NCBI RefSeq assembly: GCF_900115305.1
Contig: NZ_FOVW01000001.1
Location: forward strand, 124,001-188,000
Length of the DNA: 64,000 nucleotides
Direction of reading: 5' to 3'
Source: Algoriphagus ornithinivorans
GTDB lineage: Bacteria; Bacteroidota; Bacteroidia; Cytophagales; Cyclobacteriaceae
Positions within the stretch are counted from its first letter, which is position 1. Each line of letters opens with the position of its first letter. Made by a program: the position numbers and the translations under genes. This document shows, piece after piece, positions 45,001 to 52,081 of this stretch. The notes beneath the pieces were generated by a model. That model worked only from the letters and a program-made list of their open reading frames with translations. It made no database searches and was not told the DNA's origin.

Positions 45001-45199
45001 TTCTGATAAATAGCGTGCTATCTGGGTAACGAACATGCATCTCTGTTTCGAACCATCCATATTCCATCATTCTTGAGCCCAGGTTATTTCCCACCAAAGT
45101 TATATGTGCGTTCTGATGTAGCTGGAGTGTCATTTTCTCCTTACAGGAAGAAAAAAAAGCGGTGAGCAGTAATAAACAGATGATTGAAAATTGCTTCAT
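42056..45199 (-). CDS. PVC-type heme-binding lipoprotein: SGNH-like, propeller, HEAT and cytochrome c domains
   Basis: 1047 aa. Lipoprotein signal ending LLTAFFSSC. N-terminal ~30-270: SGNH/GDSL hydrolase-like domain in which the first block reads GNNLGSRM, without the catalytic GDS Ser, so activity may be lost; DGSQLNEDGYKLFS resembles the end block. Then a beta-propeller of the membrane-bound dehydrogenase type (~365-745, LWVATMPSYPHY, ILEDTDGDGKADKQTVFAEDL, DWHNILIGHMQHNARDP), a HEAT-repeat stretch (~750-900), and cytochrome c with CATCH (928-932). The family is common in Planctomycetes and Bacteroidota and is thought to oxidise sugars or polyols in the periplasm. Divergent from the 892-aa heme protein. 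Confidence 0.88.
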   Translation of the reverse strand: MKQFSIICLLLLTAFFSSCKEKMTLQLHQNAHITLVGNNLGSRMMEYGWFETEMHVRYPDSTLFIRNLCDPGDTPGFRPRSGTNDPWAFPSAEVFQDEYATYSNSEGFLEKPDQWLTRLQTDIVVGFFGFNESFQGLEKLPLFKEELEAWITHSKAQQYNGKAAPQLALVSPIAIEDLSDHLDVPDGKSQNELIEAYVRGMEEVAKKHEIVFVDAFTASQKWYNSEKEDLTIDGSQLNEDGYKLFSTFLADELFGKEKRKAEQHLAEIHAAVMEKNWLWHNDYKIPNGVHVFGRRYDPFGPDNYPYELEKIRQMTANRDSAIWDANSGKKYDLAAADARTRSLPEVETNYNPQANGSLEYKYGEEALKSLKVAKGYKIELFASEEDFPDLANPVQISFDNKGRLWVATMPSYPHYKPGDPKPKDKLIILEDTDGDGKADKQTVFAEDLHLPVGFELAAEGVYVSQLPNLVLLQDTNGDDKADKKTILLSGFDDHDTHHAISAYTTDESGAIYMAEGVFLHTNVETSYGPVRATNGGFYRYEPKRHKLERVNQVPIPNPWGIAFDDWGQNFYLETSGPNLNWMLPGSTLPRYGNNNFKGPNLIEQEQMVRPTSGLEFVSSRHFPDEVQGDILLNNTIGFLGTKQHQIVEDSVGFHAEYRQDLVSSTDRNFRPVDLEFAPDGSLYIVDWHNILIGHMQHNARDPLRDHVHGRIYRVTYPSRPLVTPAKIDGAEIPELLENLKLPEYRTRYRTRRELRGRDLKQVSEAVAEWVKNLDKNDPNYEHHRLEALWVTWGINQVNQSLLNDLLKSEDHKVRAAATRVLRYTGHQVENQAELLMQAVKDPHGRVRMEAIAAASWLPREKGLPILAEAENQPKDNTWIPRTLETAVAHINGLSVAQKKEEDIKSSLTGSDRELFVLGKEIYAREGFCATCHQLDGNGLTASQFPPLKGTPWVTGNEERLIKIVLKGIMGPIEVAGRQYPGQVPMTPYEGMLDDTEVAAVLTYVRNSFGNQASPISPELVKKVRQEVQDKKGFWNAEELLRMHPIEK

Positions 45200-45436
45200 G
45201 GGTTGAGGTTATTTAGGCTGAAAGCATCCAGATTTTTTTAGGCTTTTGAAAAATCTACTCTTTCTGAATTGATATCTCTAAAATATCTCCTTTCTGTCAA
45301 AACAGTCGAATTATTCTGAAAATACTCCTGAAATAAGGATAAAGTAAGTTGAAATTTTATGTAAACGGTAGATTGATTTGCAAGAATTTAAAAGATAAAA
45401 AAACTAAATTCAGGCTTGTACTAGCCCAATTAACCT

Positions 45437-48115
45437 ATGAAAACCTTTCAGAGTATATTTTTCATAATTCTTCTTACTGGGATCAGCTTTTCATGTGCCA
45501 AAAAAGAAGAATCAAGCCGGCAATTGACAGGGATCCCAAAAATTGACAAATTGAAACTTCCTGATGGGTTTGTTGCCGAATTACTCTATAGCCCCGGAGA
45601 AATGGATCAGGGCTCCTGGGTTGCAATGACTTTTGATGATAAGGGCAGAATGATCACCTCGGATCAGTATGGGTTTTTATATCGTTTGGAGCTGCCTCCT
45701 ATTGGTTCGGATACCTCAGTAAAACCCAAAGTTGAAAAATTGATTATCGGAGATATTGCAGAACCTCAGGTAGGAATGGGGTATGCACAAGGGCTACTTT
45801 ATGCCTTCAATTCACTCTATGTCATGGTTAACCATCATTCCAATGAGACTTTTACCAAGAGTACAGGGTTGTATAGAATTCAGGATTTGGATGGGGATGA
45901 TCAATATGAAACTGTTTCCACCATCCGACTTTTAGAGGGTGAACCGGGAGAGCATGGACCTCATTCAATGAAGCTTTCACCTGATGGTCAATCCATAGTT
46001 TTGGCAGCAGGAAATCATGTGGATGTTCCTGAAATGGATCACTACAGGCTTCCTCGTGTTTGGAGGGAGGATAACCTTTTTCCATTGATCAAAGATCCTC
46101 GGGGACATGCCAATAACCGAGAGGCACCGGGAGGTTGGATTGCCAAAATTGATCCGGAAGGGAAAAACTGGGAGTTGATTGCAGCCGGATTCAGAAATGA
46201 ATTTGACATAGCATACAATGAAGTAGGGGATCTTTTTACATATGACTCAGACATGGAGTGGGATTTTGGGATGCCTTGGTATAGACCTACCCGTATCTTG
46301 CATGTGACCAGTGGAGCTGAGTTTGGCTGGCGAACAGGTAACTCAAAGTGGTCTCCTGAATTTCCGGATAACTTACCTGCCGTATTGAATATTGGACAAG
46401 GTTCCCCAACCAATGTGATGTTTGGAACAGAAGCCAAGTTTCCAGCACAATACAAAAAAGCCTTATTCGCTTTCGACTGGAGTTTTGGGATAATTTATGC
46501 TATTCATTTGACCCCTTCTGGAGCAAGCTATGAAGCTACTGCCGAAGAGTTTATTTCGGGCTCCCCTTTACCTTTGACAGATGGAACCATAGGTCCGGAT
46601 GGGGCCATGTATTTTGCCACTGGAGGAAGAAGGTTGGAGTCGGATTTATATAGAGTTTATTATAAAGGTGAACCTGAGGCCGCTGAGCCAATGGAAGTAG
46701 CAGACTTGCCTGAGGCTGCAAAGACCAGAAGAGATTTGGAGAAGTATCATTCCAAAAATGCAAGTTCAGAAGGATTGGATTTGGCCTGGGCAAATCTGGC
46801 TCATGCTGACCGCTTTGTTCAATATGCTGCCCGGCTAGTATTGGAACATCAACCCATTGAACTGTGGAAATCCAAAGCATTGAATGAATCAGATCCTGTG
46901 AAAAAGACTCAGGCAGTTTTGGCTTTGGCTAGACAGGGAAAGGATACAGATGCGGTGCCTATGCTTCGATCATTAATGGAGATTGACTATTCAAGCCTAT
47001 CAGAAAAGGCAAAAGGAGACTTACTGAGAGCTTTTGAGGTGATTTTATATCGTTATGATCAGGCTGCTACACCAATCAAGGCAGACTTAGTTGCTTATCT
47101 CAATCCTAATTTTCCCGCAAAGGACAATTTGCTTAACCGTTCTCTCGCTGTCCTATTGACTCATCTGGATGCCCCTGATGCAGTGGAGAAAACTTTGGCT
47201 TTGTTGAAAAATGCCAAGGATGATGAAAATTATCAAAAAACAGTCACTTCTTCTTCGGAATTGATTTTCCGAAACCCTCAATATGGATTGGATATAGCCA
47301 ATATGTTGGCCAATGTTCCTCCTGCTCAGCAAACCTATTTTGCCACTGTTTTGGGAGGTGCTAATTCAGGATGGACCGAAGAAACTAGAAAGGAGTACTT
47401 CTCTTGGATTAAGAATGCTTTGACCAATTACAAGGGAGGAAGGAGCTATGTTGGATTTTTGGACCGGGCTAGAAAGATGGCTTTGGCTAAAGTTGCGAAA
47501 GAGGACTTTGACAGATTTGATGAGCTATCAGGAGGAAAATTGTTAACGAGCAGTGGGAATGATTTGGCTGGGGAGGGGATTCAGCCTGAAGGTCCAGGGA
47601 GAAGATGGACTGTGGAGGAAGCTTTGCCTTTGGTAGACAGCCTTCAAGCTAGAGATTTTGTAAAAGGCAAAGCCATGTATGCCGCAACCCTCTGTCAATC
47701 CTGTCACAGCATGCAGGGCGAAGGAGGAGTGATTGGTCCGGATTTGACCCAATTGGGATCCAGGTTCTCTAAAAAGGATATTTTAGAAGCTACGATTAAT
47801 CCTAGTCAGACTATTTCAGAGCAGTATCATGCCACGGTTTTTGAATTGAAAGAAGGTGGGTCTATAGTCGGAAGATTGACCGATGAAGATGGAGCCAATT
47901 ATTATGTTTCTCAAAACCCATTTGCTCCGGACCAGTTGAGAAAGATTCCTAAAAATACGGTTGCTTTCACTAAAAATTCTGAGGTTTCAATCATGCTCCC
48001 GGGTTTGATAAACAGATTGAATGAGGAGGAGTTAAAGGATTTAATGGCCTACCTGATTTCAGGAGGAAATGAAAATCATCCGGTATTTCAAAGTAAGGCC
48101 ACAGCTCAAAAATAA
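45437..48115 (+). CDS. heme-binding lipoprotein with propeller, HEAT and C-terminal cytochrome-like domain
   Basis: 892 aa. Lipoprotein signal ending LLTGISFSC. A beta-propeller (~35-415) has KLPDGFVAELLYSPGEMDQGSWVAMTFDDKGRM and DLDGDDQYETVSTIRLL. A HEAT-like helical region follows (~430-740). The C-terminus is a planctomycete-type heme-binding domain with CQSCH (753-757), GVIGPDLTQLGSRFSKKDILEATINPSQTISEQYHA and a run to LNEEELKDLMAYL. It is divergent from the 1047-aa protein; both probably act in one periplasmic oxidation chain. The 237 bp between them carry no consensus promoter that I could see, although two start codons need one. Start ATG 45437. Confidence 0.88.
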   Translation: MKTFQSIFFIILLTGISFSCAKKEESSRQLTGIPKIDKLKLPDGFVAELLYSPGEMDQGSWVAMTFDDKGRMITSDQYGFLYRLELPPIGSDTSVKPKVEKLIIGDIAEPQVGMGYAQGLLYAFNSLYVMVNHHSNETFTKSTGLYRIQDLDGDDQYETVSTIRLLEGEPGEHGPHSMKLSPDGQSIVLAAGNHVDVPEMDHYRLPRVWREDNLFPLIKDPRGHANNREAPGGWIAKIDPEGKNWELIAAGFRNEFDIAYNEVGDLFTYDSDMEWDFGMPWYRPTRILHVTSGAEFGWRTGNSKWSPEFPDNLPAVLNIGQGSPTNVMFGTEAKFPAQYKKALFAFDWSFGIIYAIHLTPSGASYEATAEEFISGSPLPLTDGTIGPDGAMYFATGGRRLESDLYRVYYKGEPEAAEPMEVADLPEAAKTRRDLEKYHSKNASSEGLDLAWANLAHADRFVQYAARLVLEHQPIELWKSKALNESDPVKKTQAVLALARQGKDTDAVPMLRSLMEIDYSSLSEKAKGDLLRAFEVILYRYDQAATPIKADLVAYLNPNFPAKDNLLNRSLAVLLTHLDAPDAVEKTLALLKNAKDDENYQKTVTSSSELIFRNPQYGLDIANMLANVPPAQQTYFATVLGGANSGWTEETRKEYFSWIKNALTNYKGGRSYVGFLDRARKMALAKVAKEDFDRFDELSGGKLLTSSGNDLAGEGIQPEGPGRRWTVEEALPLVDSLQARDFVKGKAMYAATLCQSCHSMQGEGGVIGPDLTQLGSRFSKKDILEATINPSQTISEQYHATVFELKEGGSIVGRLTDEDGANYYVSQNPFAPDQLRKIPKNTVAFTKNSEVSIMLPGLINRLNEEELKDLMAYLISGGNENHPVFQSKATAQK

Positions 48116-48148
48116 AATAAAGTGCATACATCATTCATTCTGAAGAAT

Positions 48149-49156
48149 ATGAAAAATATAATTTTCTATCTGGTTTTAATTGTCGGGTTAATTGGGTGTA
48201 AGAATGAATCTTCTGATTCTTTGGAATCCGGAAAAGGTGAGGAAACCATACAAATGATTCCGATCCAAACTCCTAAGGGAGAATTTAAAGTTTGGACCAA
48301 AAGGGTAGGAGACAATCCTACTATGAAAGTATTATTGCTTCATGGAGGGCCCGGAATGACTCATGAACAGTATGGTAATTTTGATGAGTATTTACCTCAG
48401 GAAGGAATAGAGTTTATTTGGTATGATCAATTGGGCTCTGCGCATTCAGATCAGCCCGAAGATTCTTCTCTATGGACAATTGAGCGCTTTGTGGATGAAG
48501 TGGAGCAAGTGAGAAAAGCCTTAGGTCTAAACAAGGATAATTTTTATTTACTCGGTCAATCATGGGGTGGTATGCTGGGGATGGAGTATGCATTCAGACA
48601 TCAGGAAAACCTGAAAGGCCTTATCATCTGTAATATGATGTCAAGCTTGGATGAGTATGAAAAATACGCCAAAGAAGTGTTAGGGCCTCAGATGCCAGCA
48701 GAAGTGTTTGCTGAAATAATGGAGATCGAAAAAAATATGGACTTTGAGAATCCGAGGTATATGGAATTGCTAGAAGTTCATCATTACCCTCAGCATGTAT
48801 TAAGAATGCCAGCAGGTCAGTGGCCTGAGGAAATTAACCGTATGATGACCCAGGTAAACCCCGATGTATATATTTATATGCAGGGATATAGTGAGTTTGG
48901 AATCACTCCTGGTGCAAGTTTAGAAGGTTGGGATGTAAGAGAAAAGCTAAAAACTATCACTGTTCCGACTCTTGTGGTTGGAGGATCCCATGATACTATG
49001 GATCCTAAGCATATGGAGTGGATGTCCAAACAAGTGGGAAATGGAAGATTTTTGCTTTGCCCAAATGGTAGTCATCTAAGTCAATATGATGACCCTTCCC
49101 ACTTTTTTCCCGGATTAATCAAATTTATCAAAGATGTAGATTCTGGAAGTTTTTAA
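48149..49156 (+). CDS. proline iminopeptidase-like alpha/beta hydrolase lipoprotein
   Basis: 335 aa. Lipoprotein signal MKNIIFYLVLIVGLIGC (Cys17). Proline-specific peptidase family: HGGPGMTHEQY (oxyanion motif, ~65-75), GQSWGG with the nucleophile Ser138, and the end with His in NGSHLSQYDDP. It splits N-terminal residues, usually proline, from peptides; here it would act in the periplasm or on the outer membrane. ATG 48149 is used since the GTG at 48122 lacks support and the signal starts here. It lies 33 bases after the heme lipoprotein stop, so likely in the same transcript. Confidence 0.85.
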   Translation: MKNIIFYLVLIVGLIGCKNESSDSLESGKGEETIQMIPIQTPKGEFKVWTKRVGDNPTMKVLLLHGGPGMTHEQYGNFDEYLPQEGIEFIWYDQLGSAHSDQPEDSSLWTIERFVDEVEQVRKALGLNKDNFYLLGQSWGGMLGMEYAFRHQENLKGLIICNMMSSLDEYEKYAKEVLGPQMPAEVFAEIMEIEKNMDFENPRYMELLEVHHYPQHVLRMPAGQWPEEINRMMTQVNPDVYIYMQGYSEFGITPGASLEGWDVREKLKTITVPTLVVGGSHDTMDPKHMEWMSKQVGNGRFLLCPNGSHLSQYDDPSHFFPGLIKFIKDVDSGSF

Positions 49157-49164
49157 TCTTTCAA

Positions 49165-49809
49165 TCACAAAACCTGATACACCACAATAAAGTGGGAGAG
49201 TGTACCTAAAAGTACGAATACATGCCAAACCGTGTGAAAATAGCGTCTATTGCTCATGATGTAAAAAATCACCCCTAAGGTGTAGCTCAAACCTCCTGCA
49301 GCCAGCCAGAAAATATTTTCAGGACTTAAGTTCTGGATGATGGAATCATAAATAAACACTGAGATCCAGCCCATCAGTAGGTATAAACCCACTGACACAA
49401 ATTTGAAACGGCCGGTGAAGAAGATTTTGAAGAGAGTTCCGACAAGAACAAAACTCCAGATCAATCCTAAAAAAGGCAGGGCTTCTTCCTTGGGCAACAC
49501 AGCCAAAACCATGGGTGTGTATGTTCCTGCAATCAGGAAATAGATGGAAATATGATCACTCTTTTGAAGTAGAGCTTTCCATTTTTGATTGGAAACAGCA
49601 TGATAAAGCGTAGAGCTAGCGTAAACCATCAGCATTCCCAAGCTGAAAGCAATAGCGGAAGCAAAAGTCCAAGAATCATTGCTTTCAAAGGCTTTCCATA
49701 ACAAAAAAGGAATTCCGATCAAGGCTAGAAGAACACCAATCCCATGAGAAATTGCATTTGCAATTTCTTCCATTTTGGTTTGGGGACGTTTTGATTTTTT
49801 GCTTGCCAT
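49165..49809 (-). CDS. hemolysin III family (PAQR-like) membrane protein
   Basis: 214 aa, about seven membrane segments. Family motifs: EEIANAISHGIG (~13-24), MLMVYASSTLYHAV (~59-72) and the final WHVFVLLGTLSHF (~195-207) with the conserved His. PAQR relatives are zinc-dependent ceramidase-like hydrolases; bacterial hemolysin III proteins are in the inner membrane and their true reaction is not shown. It meets the peptidase gene end to end with 8 bases between stops. Confidence 0.9.
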   Translation of the reverse strand: MASKKSKRPQTKMEEIANAISHGIGVLLALIGIPFLLWKAFESNDSWTFASAIAFSLGMLMVYASSTLYHAVSNQKWKALLQKSDHISIYFLIAGTYTPMVLAVLPKEEALPFLGLIWSFVLVGTLFKIFFTGRFKFVSVGLYLLMGWISVFIYDSIIQNLSPENIFWLAAGGLSYTLGVIFYIMSNRRYFHTVWHVFVLLGTLSHFIVVYQVL

Positions 49810-49855
49810 ACTTCAATCGAGGAAAATCAGGCCAAAATAGTATGGGGAATAACAA

Positions 49856-50015
49856 AATGAGGCTGTCTCATATATCGGTCTAATGTCAGCCTGAGCGCCT
49901 GCCTGACGTCAGGCAGGGAGTCGAAGGCTATTTCTATTGTTTTAAGCACATTTCGATCCCGTACAGTTGTCGGGACGCTCAATGTGACAATTTTCACCTT
50001 TGAGACAGCCTCATT
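49856..50015. mobile_element. 160-bp fold-back (MITE-like) element
   Basis: Ends are perfect 15-bp inverted repeats (AATGAGGCTGTCTCA at 49856-49870 and TGAGACAGCCTCATT at 50001-50015). Inside are two head-to-head units of a GTCAnnnTGAGCG ... GTCGAA type repeat. Unit one, GTCAGCCTGAGCG (49885 region), is split by the 20-bp perfect palindrome CCTGCCTGACGTCAGGCAGG (49898-49917). Unit two, read on the minus strand as GTCACATTGAGCG, is split by a TCCCG ... CGGGA hairpin. No ORF codes for a transposase. It sits between the hlyIII start and the DUF2911 stop. ORFs crossing it are artefacts. Confidence 0.7.
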
Positions 50016-50035
50016 AAGAAGTAATACTTTTTTAT

Positions 50036-50632
50036 TTAGAACTGGCTTTTGAACTGTTCCATTTTTTGATCTACCATAGTATCCACTGGGAAAGAAACCA
50101 TTACACCTTCCCAAGCCATAGTCACAGTAGCCACCTTATTGTCTCCTGCAGAAATATGATATTGCAATCTTTCTGTATTGCCACCTCTTTTAGTGCTTGC
50201 TTTGAAAGAAACAGCGTCATCTTTAGCTACTGCCTCTTCGTCTATTTTACCGTCCTTCATGTAGGCAAAAACAGAAGCTGCCTTACTGTTTAGATGCACT
50301 GTCCAGTCGCCAGACTCAGCTGGAGTCATGAAAATAGAGTATTTACCCGCTCTAAGTGTTTTACCACCCACACTTACTGGAGTGCTGAATTCAATTACAG
50401 TTTGAGCATTTGCTCCCGCTCTCCAAGTCACTCCATACTTTTCTATTTCTCCAAAGATTTTTCTTCCTTTCACAGCAGGAGAAGAGTAATCAATGCTGAT
50501 TTTAGTGAATCCTACCACCTGCGAAACAGAAGCTGCAGGGCTTAGTGCTGGGCTTTGCAACTGCGCGAAGGCTGAAAATGAGCTTGCCAACAATAGGGCT
50601 AAGGCTAAAAAAAGAGATTTTGAATTTTTCAT
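50036..50632 (-). CDS. DUF2911 secreted protein
   Basis: 198 aa. Signal peptide MKNSKSLFLALALLLASSFSAFAQ. The mature part is the DUF2911 beta-sandwich: ISIDYSSPAVKGRKIFGEIEKYGVTWRAGANAQTVIEFSTPVSVGGKTLRAGKYSIFMTPA-like blocks at ~46-110, and the end DKMEQFK-like (VDQKMEQFKSQF). The family is frequent in Bacteroidota and has no known function; it is expected in the periplasm. Single gene, transcribed away from the GNAT gene. Confidence 0.88.
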   Translation of the reverse strand: MKNSKSLFLALALLLASSFSAFAQLQSPALSPAASVSQVVGFTKISIDYSSPAVKGRKIFGEIEKYGVTWRAGANAQTVIEFSTPVSVGGKTLRAGKYSIFMTPAESGDWTVHLNSKAASVFAYMKDGKIDEEAVAKDDAVSFKASTKRGGNTERLQYHISAGDNKVATVTMAWEGVMVSFPVDTMVDQKMEQFKSQF

Positions 50633-50769
50633 ATCTGTTTGGTTTTGGGTTTTGTTTGGAAAGCTAACAAAATTTCAACTCGGATGTTTCAATTTAAGGG
50701 TATTTCGAAAATTTCGGCGTAGGGTTAATTAGATTTATTATAATCGCGCACAAGAATAGTTTAGCTTAA

Positions 50770-51324
50770 TTATTTCCAATCCCATAATACGATATCCCAT
50801 TCCTCATATTCATCCTGAAAAGTGTGGATGGTTTGAAAGCCAATCTTTTTATGAGCGCTTAAGGAACGTAAGTTTTTCTTTGAGATTTCGGTAATGGCAA
50901 AGTCATATTCCTTGCTGAATAATTCTCTGTATGCAGCATATGCATTTGCAAATAGACCTTGTGATCTGAATTCTTTGGCCACGCAAACTTGCCCAATCGC
51001 CAGATAGCTATAGCTTGATACTTTCTTTCCTTTCCAGTTTATGTGGTCAAACTGCTCAAACATGGGTAATAGCATTGGAATAGAAGTTCTTGAAGCAGGC
51101 GGCATGGCCAAAATGTAAGCGATCACTTCTTTGTCTTGGATGGCGATGAGTTGCTTTTCAAACTCATTCAACTTTGTTAAATCTTCCAAACTGTGATATA
51201 CCCGAACGAAGCCTTCTTTTTGAATAGTTTCAAGACTTAGATTTTGCAAAAGATTGGCTTGCTGTAAAGCTATTATTCCCTTGAAATCCTCACTGTTTTG
51301 TGCTGTTCTGAAGTGATAGTCCAT
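50770..51324 (-). CDS. GNAT family N-acetyltransferase
   Basis: 184 aa. Acetyl-CoA binding segment VAKEFRSQGLFANAYAAYRELF (~113-134, RSQGLFAN is the R/QxxGxG/A loop), then the beta5 strand DFAITEISKKNLRSLSAHKKIGF, with the typical Asn-x-x-Ser-x-x-x-x-x-x-x-GF pattern of the fold. N-terminal half is less conserved. It transfers an acetyl group from acetyl-CoA; substrate unknown. Start ATG 51324. Confidence 0.8.
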   Translation of the reverse strand: MDYHFRTAQNSEDFKGIIALQQANLLQNLSLETIQKEGFVRVYHSLEDLTKLNEFEKQLIAIQDKEVIAYILAMPPASRTSIPMLLPMFEQFDHINWKGKKVSSYSYLAIGQVCVAKEFRSQGLFANAYAAYRELFSKEYDFAITEISKKNLRSLSAHKKIGFQTIHTFQDEYEEWDIVLWDWK

Positions 51325-51546
51325 AATTACTTAAAAATGGAAGTCTTTGTAAATTAATAAGATAGGATTGATTAATTCAGGGTTTCTGGCCGTATCTATC
51401 TTGAAAATTGAAGATAAATTGAAAATAAGTTAGTTCGAAAGAAAAAGGAAAAATAAAATATTGAAGTAGGTATGAAAAAGAAAAAAGTAAAGGTGTCTAA
51501 TAGCCTTACTTCATTGTCAAGAATAAGAAGATCGATCAAAAATCAA

Positions 51547-51984
51547 TTAATCTCCTTCACTAAGAGAAAAACTTCCATCCCCCTTAAAGGAAGTTAGAGT
51601 GATAGTGACTTGCCATATTCCTGGAGAGCCAGAGGCAGTTACACCGGAGAAAGAATCCGGTTCAGTCCCACCTCTAAGGGACCTATTTAATACTACTTTT
51701 CCATTTGAATCCTTAACCTCCATGTTGAATGTTCCAGAACTTGTGGAGGTAGTGTCGGCATTGTAATCGGCAGTTCTTAAATTATTTCTCCATAAAAAAG
51801 TTTTACTGCCACTACCTCCATTACCATTAAAATCACCATCAATATCTCCATTAAAATCACCCCTATCCTCGAAAAGCACCTGCCCATTGATTGTAATCCT
51901 TATATCCATGGAAGAATCCTCTTCTGAGGCACATCCAACCAATGATATTGCCAAAATGAAAGTGACTATTTTCAAATATTTCAT
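51547..51984 (-). CDS. small lipoprotein, unknown
   Basis: 145 aa. Lipoprotein signal MKYLKIVTFILAISLVGC (Cys18) followed by acidic ASEEDSS. The mature ~125 residues hold a beta-sandwich-like region (IRITINGQVLFEDRG, WQVTITLTSFKGDGSFSLSEGD) and a Gly/Asp-rich tract GDFNGDIDGDFNGNGGSG (~43-60). No family recognised. It follows the 1148-aa gene on the same strand after a terminator, so it probably has its own promoter. Confidence 0.65.
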   Translation of the reverse strand: MKYLKIVTFILAISLVGCASEEDSSMDIRITINGQVLFEDRGDFNGDIDGDFNGNGGSGSKTFLWRNNLRTADYNADTTSTSSGTFNMEVKDSNGKVVLNRSLRGGTEPDSFSGVTASGSPGIWQVTITLTSFKGDGSFSLSEGD

Positions 51985-52030
51985 AGGAATAAAGAGCTTA
52001 ATTTTGGACTATCGGAAATAAAAACAAAAA

Positions 52031-52060
52031 GAAAGCCAGACTGTAAATAGGCTGGCTTTC
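52031..52060 (-). terminator. terminator of the 1148-aa ThuA/cytochrome gene
   Basis: Stem GAAAGCCAG / CTGGCTTTC; read on the minus strand it is followed by TTTTTGTTTT. It lies 21 bases past the stop. Confidence 0.85.
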
Positions 52061-52081
52061 ATTAATAAAGGAGTAGTTCAA

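Noticed and set aside
45200..45436. Divergent promoters between the two heme lipoproteins
   Set aside because: They must exist, but no TAnnTTTG with a TTTG at 19 bases was found on either strand, so no position is given.
49827..50114. 95-codon minus-strand ORF
   Set aside because: Mostly the fold-back element plus an out-of-frame end of the DUF2911 gene.
51472..51600. 42-codon ORF MKKKKVKVSNSLTSLSR on the plus strand
   Set aside because: Very basic and AT-rich, ends inside the antisense of a real lipoprotein gene, no initiation signal; probably chance.
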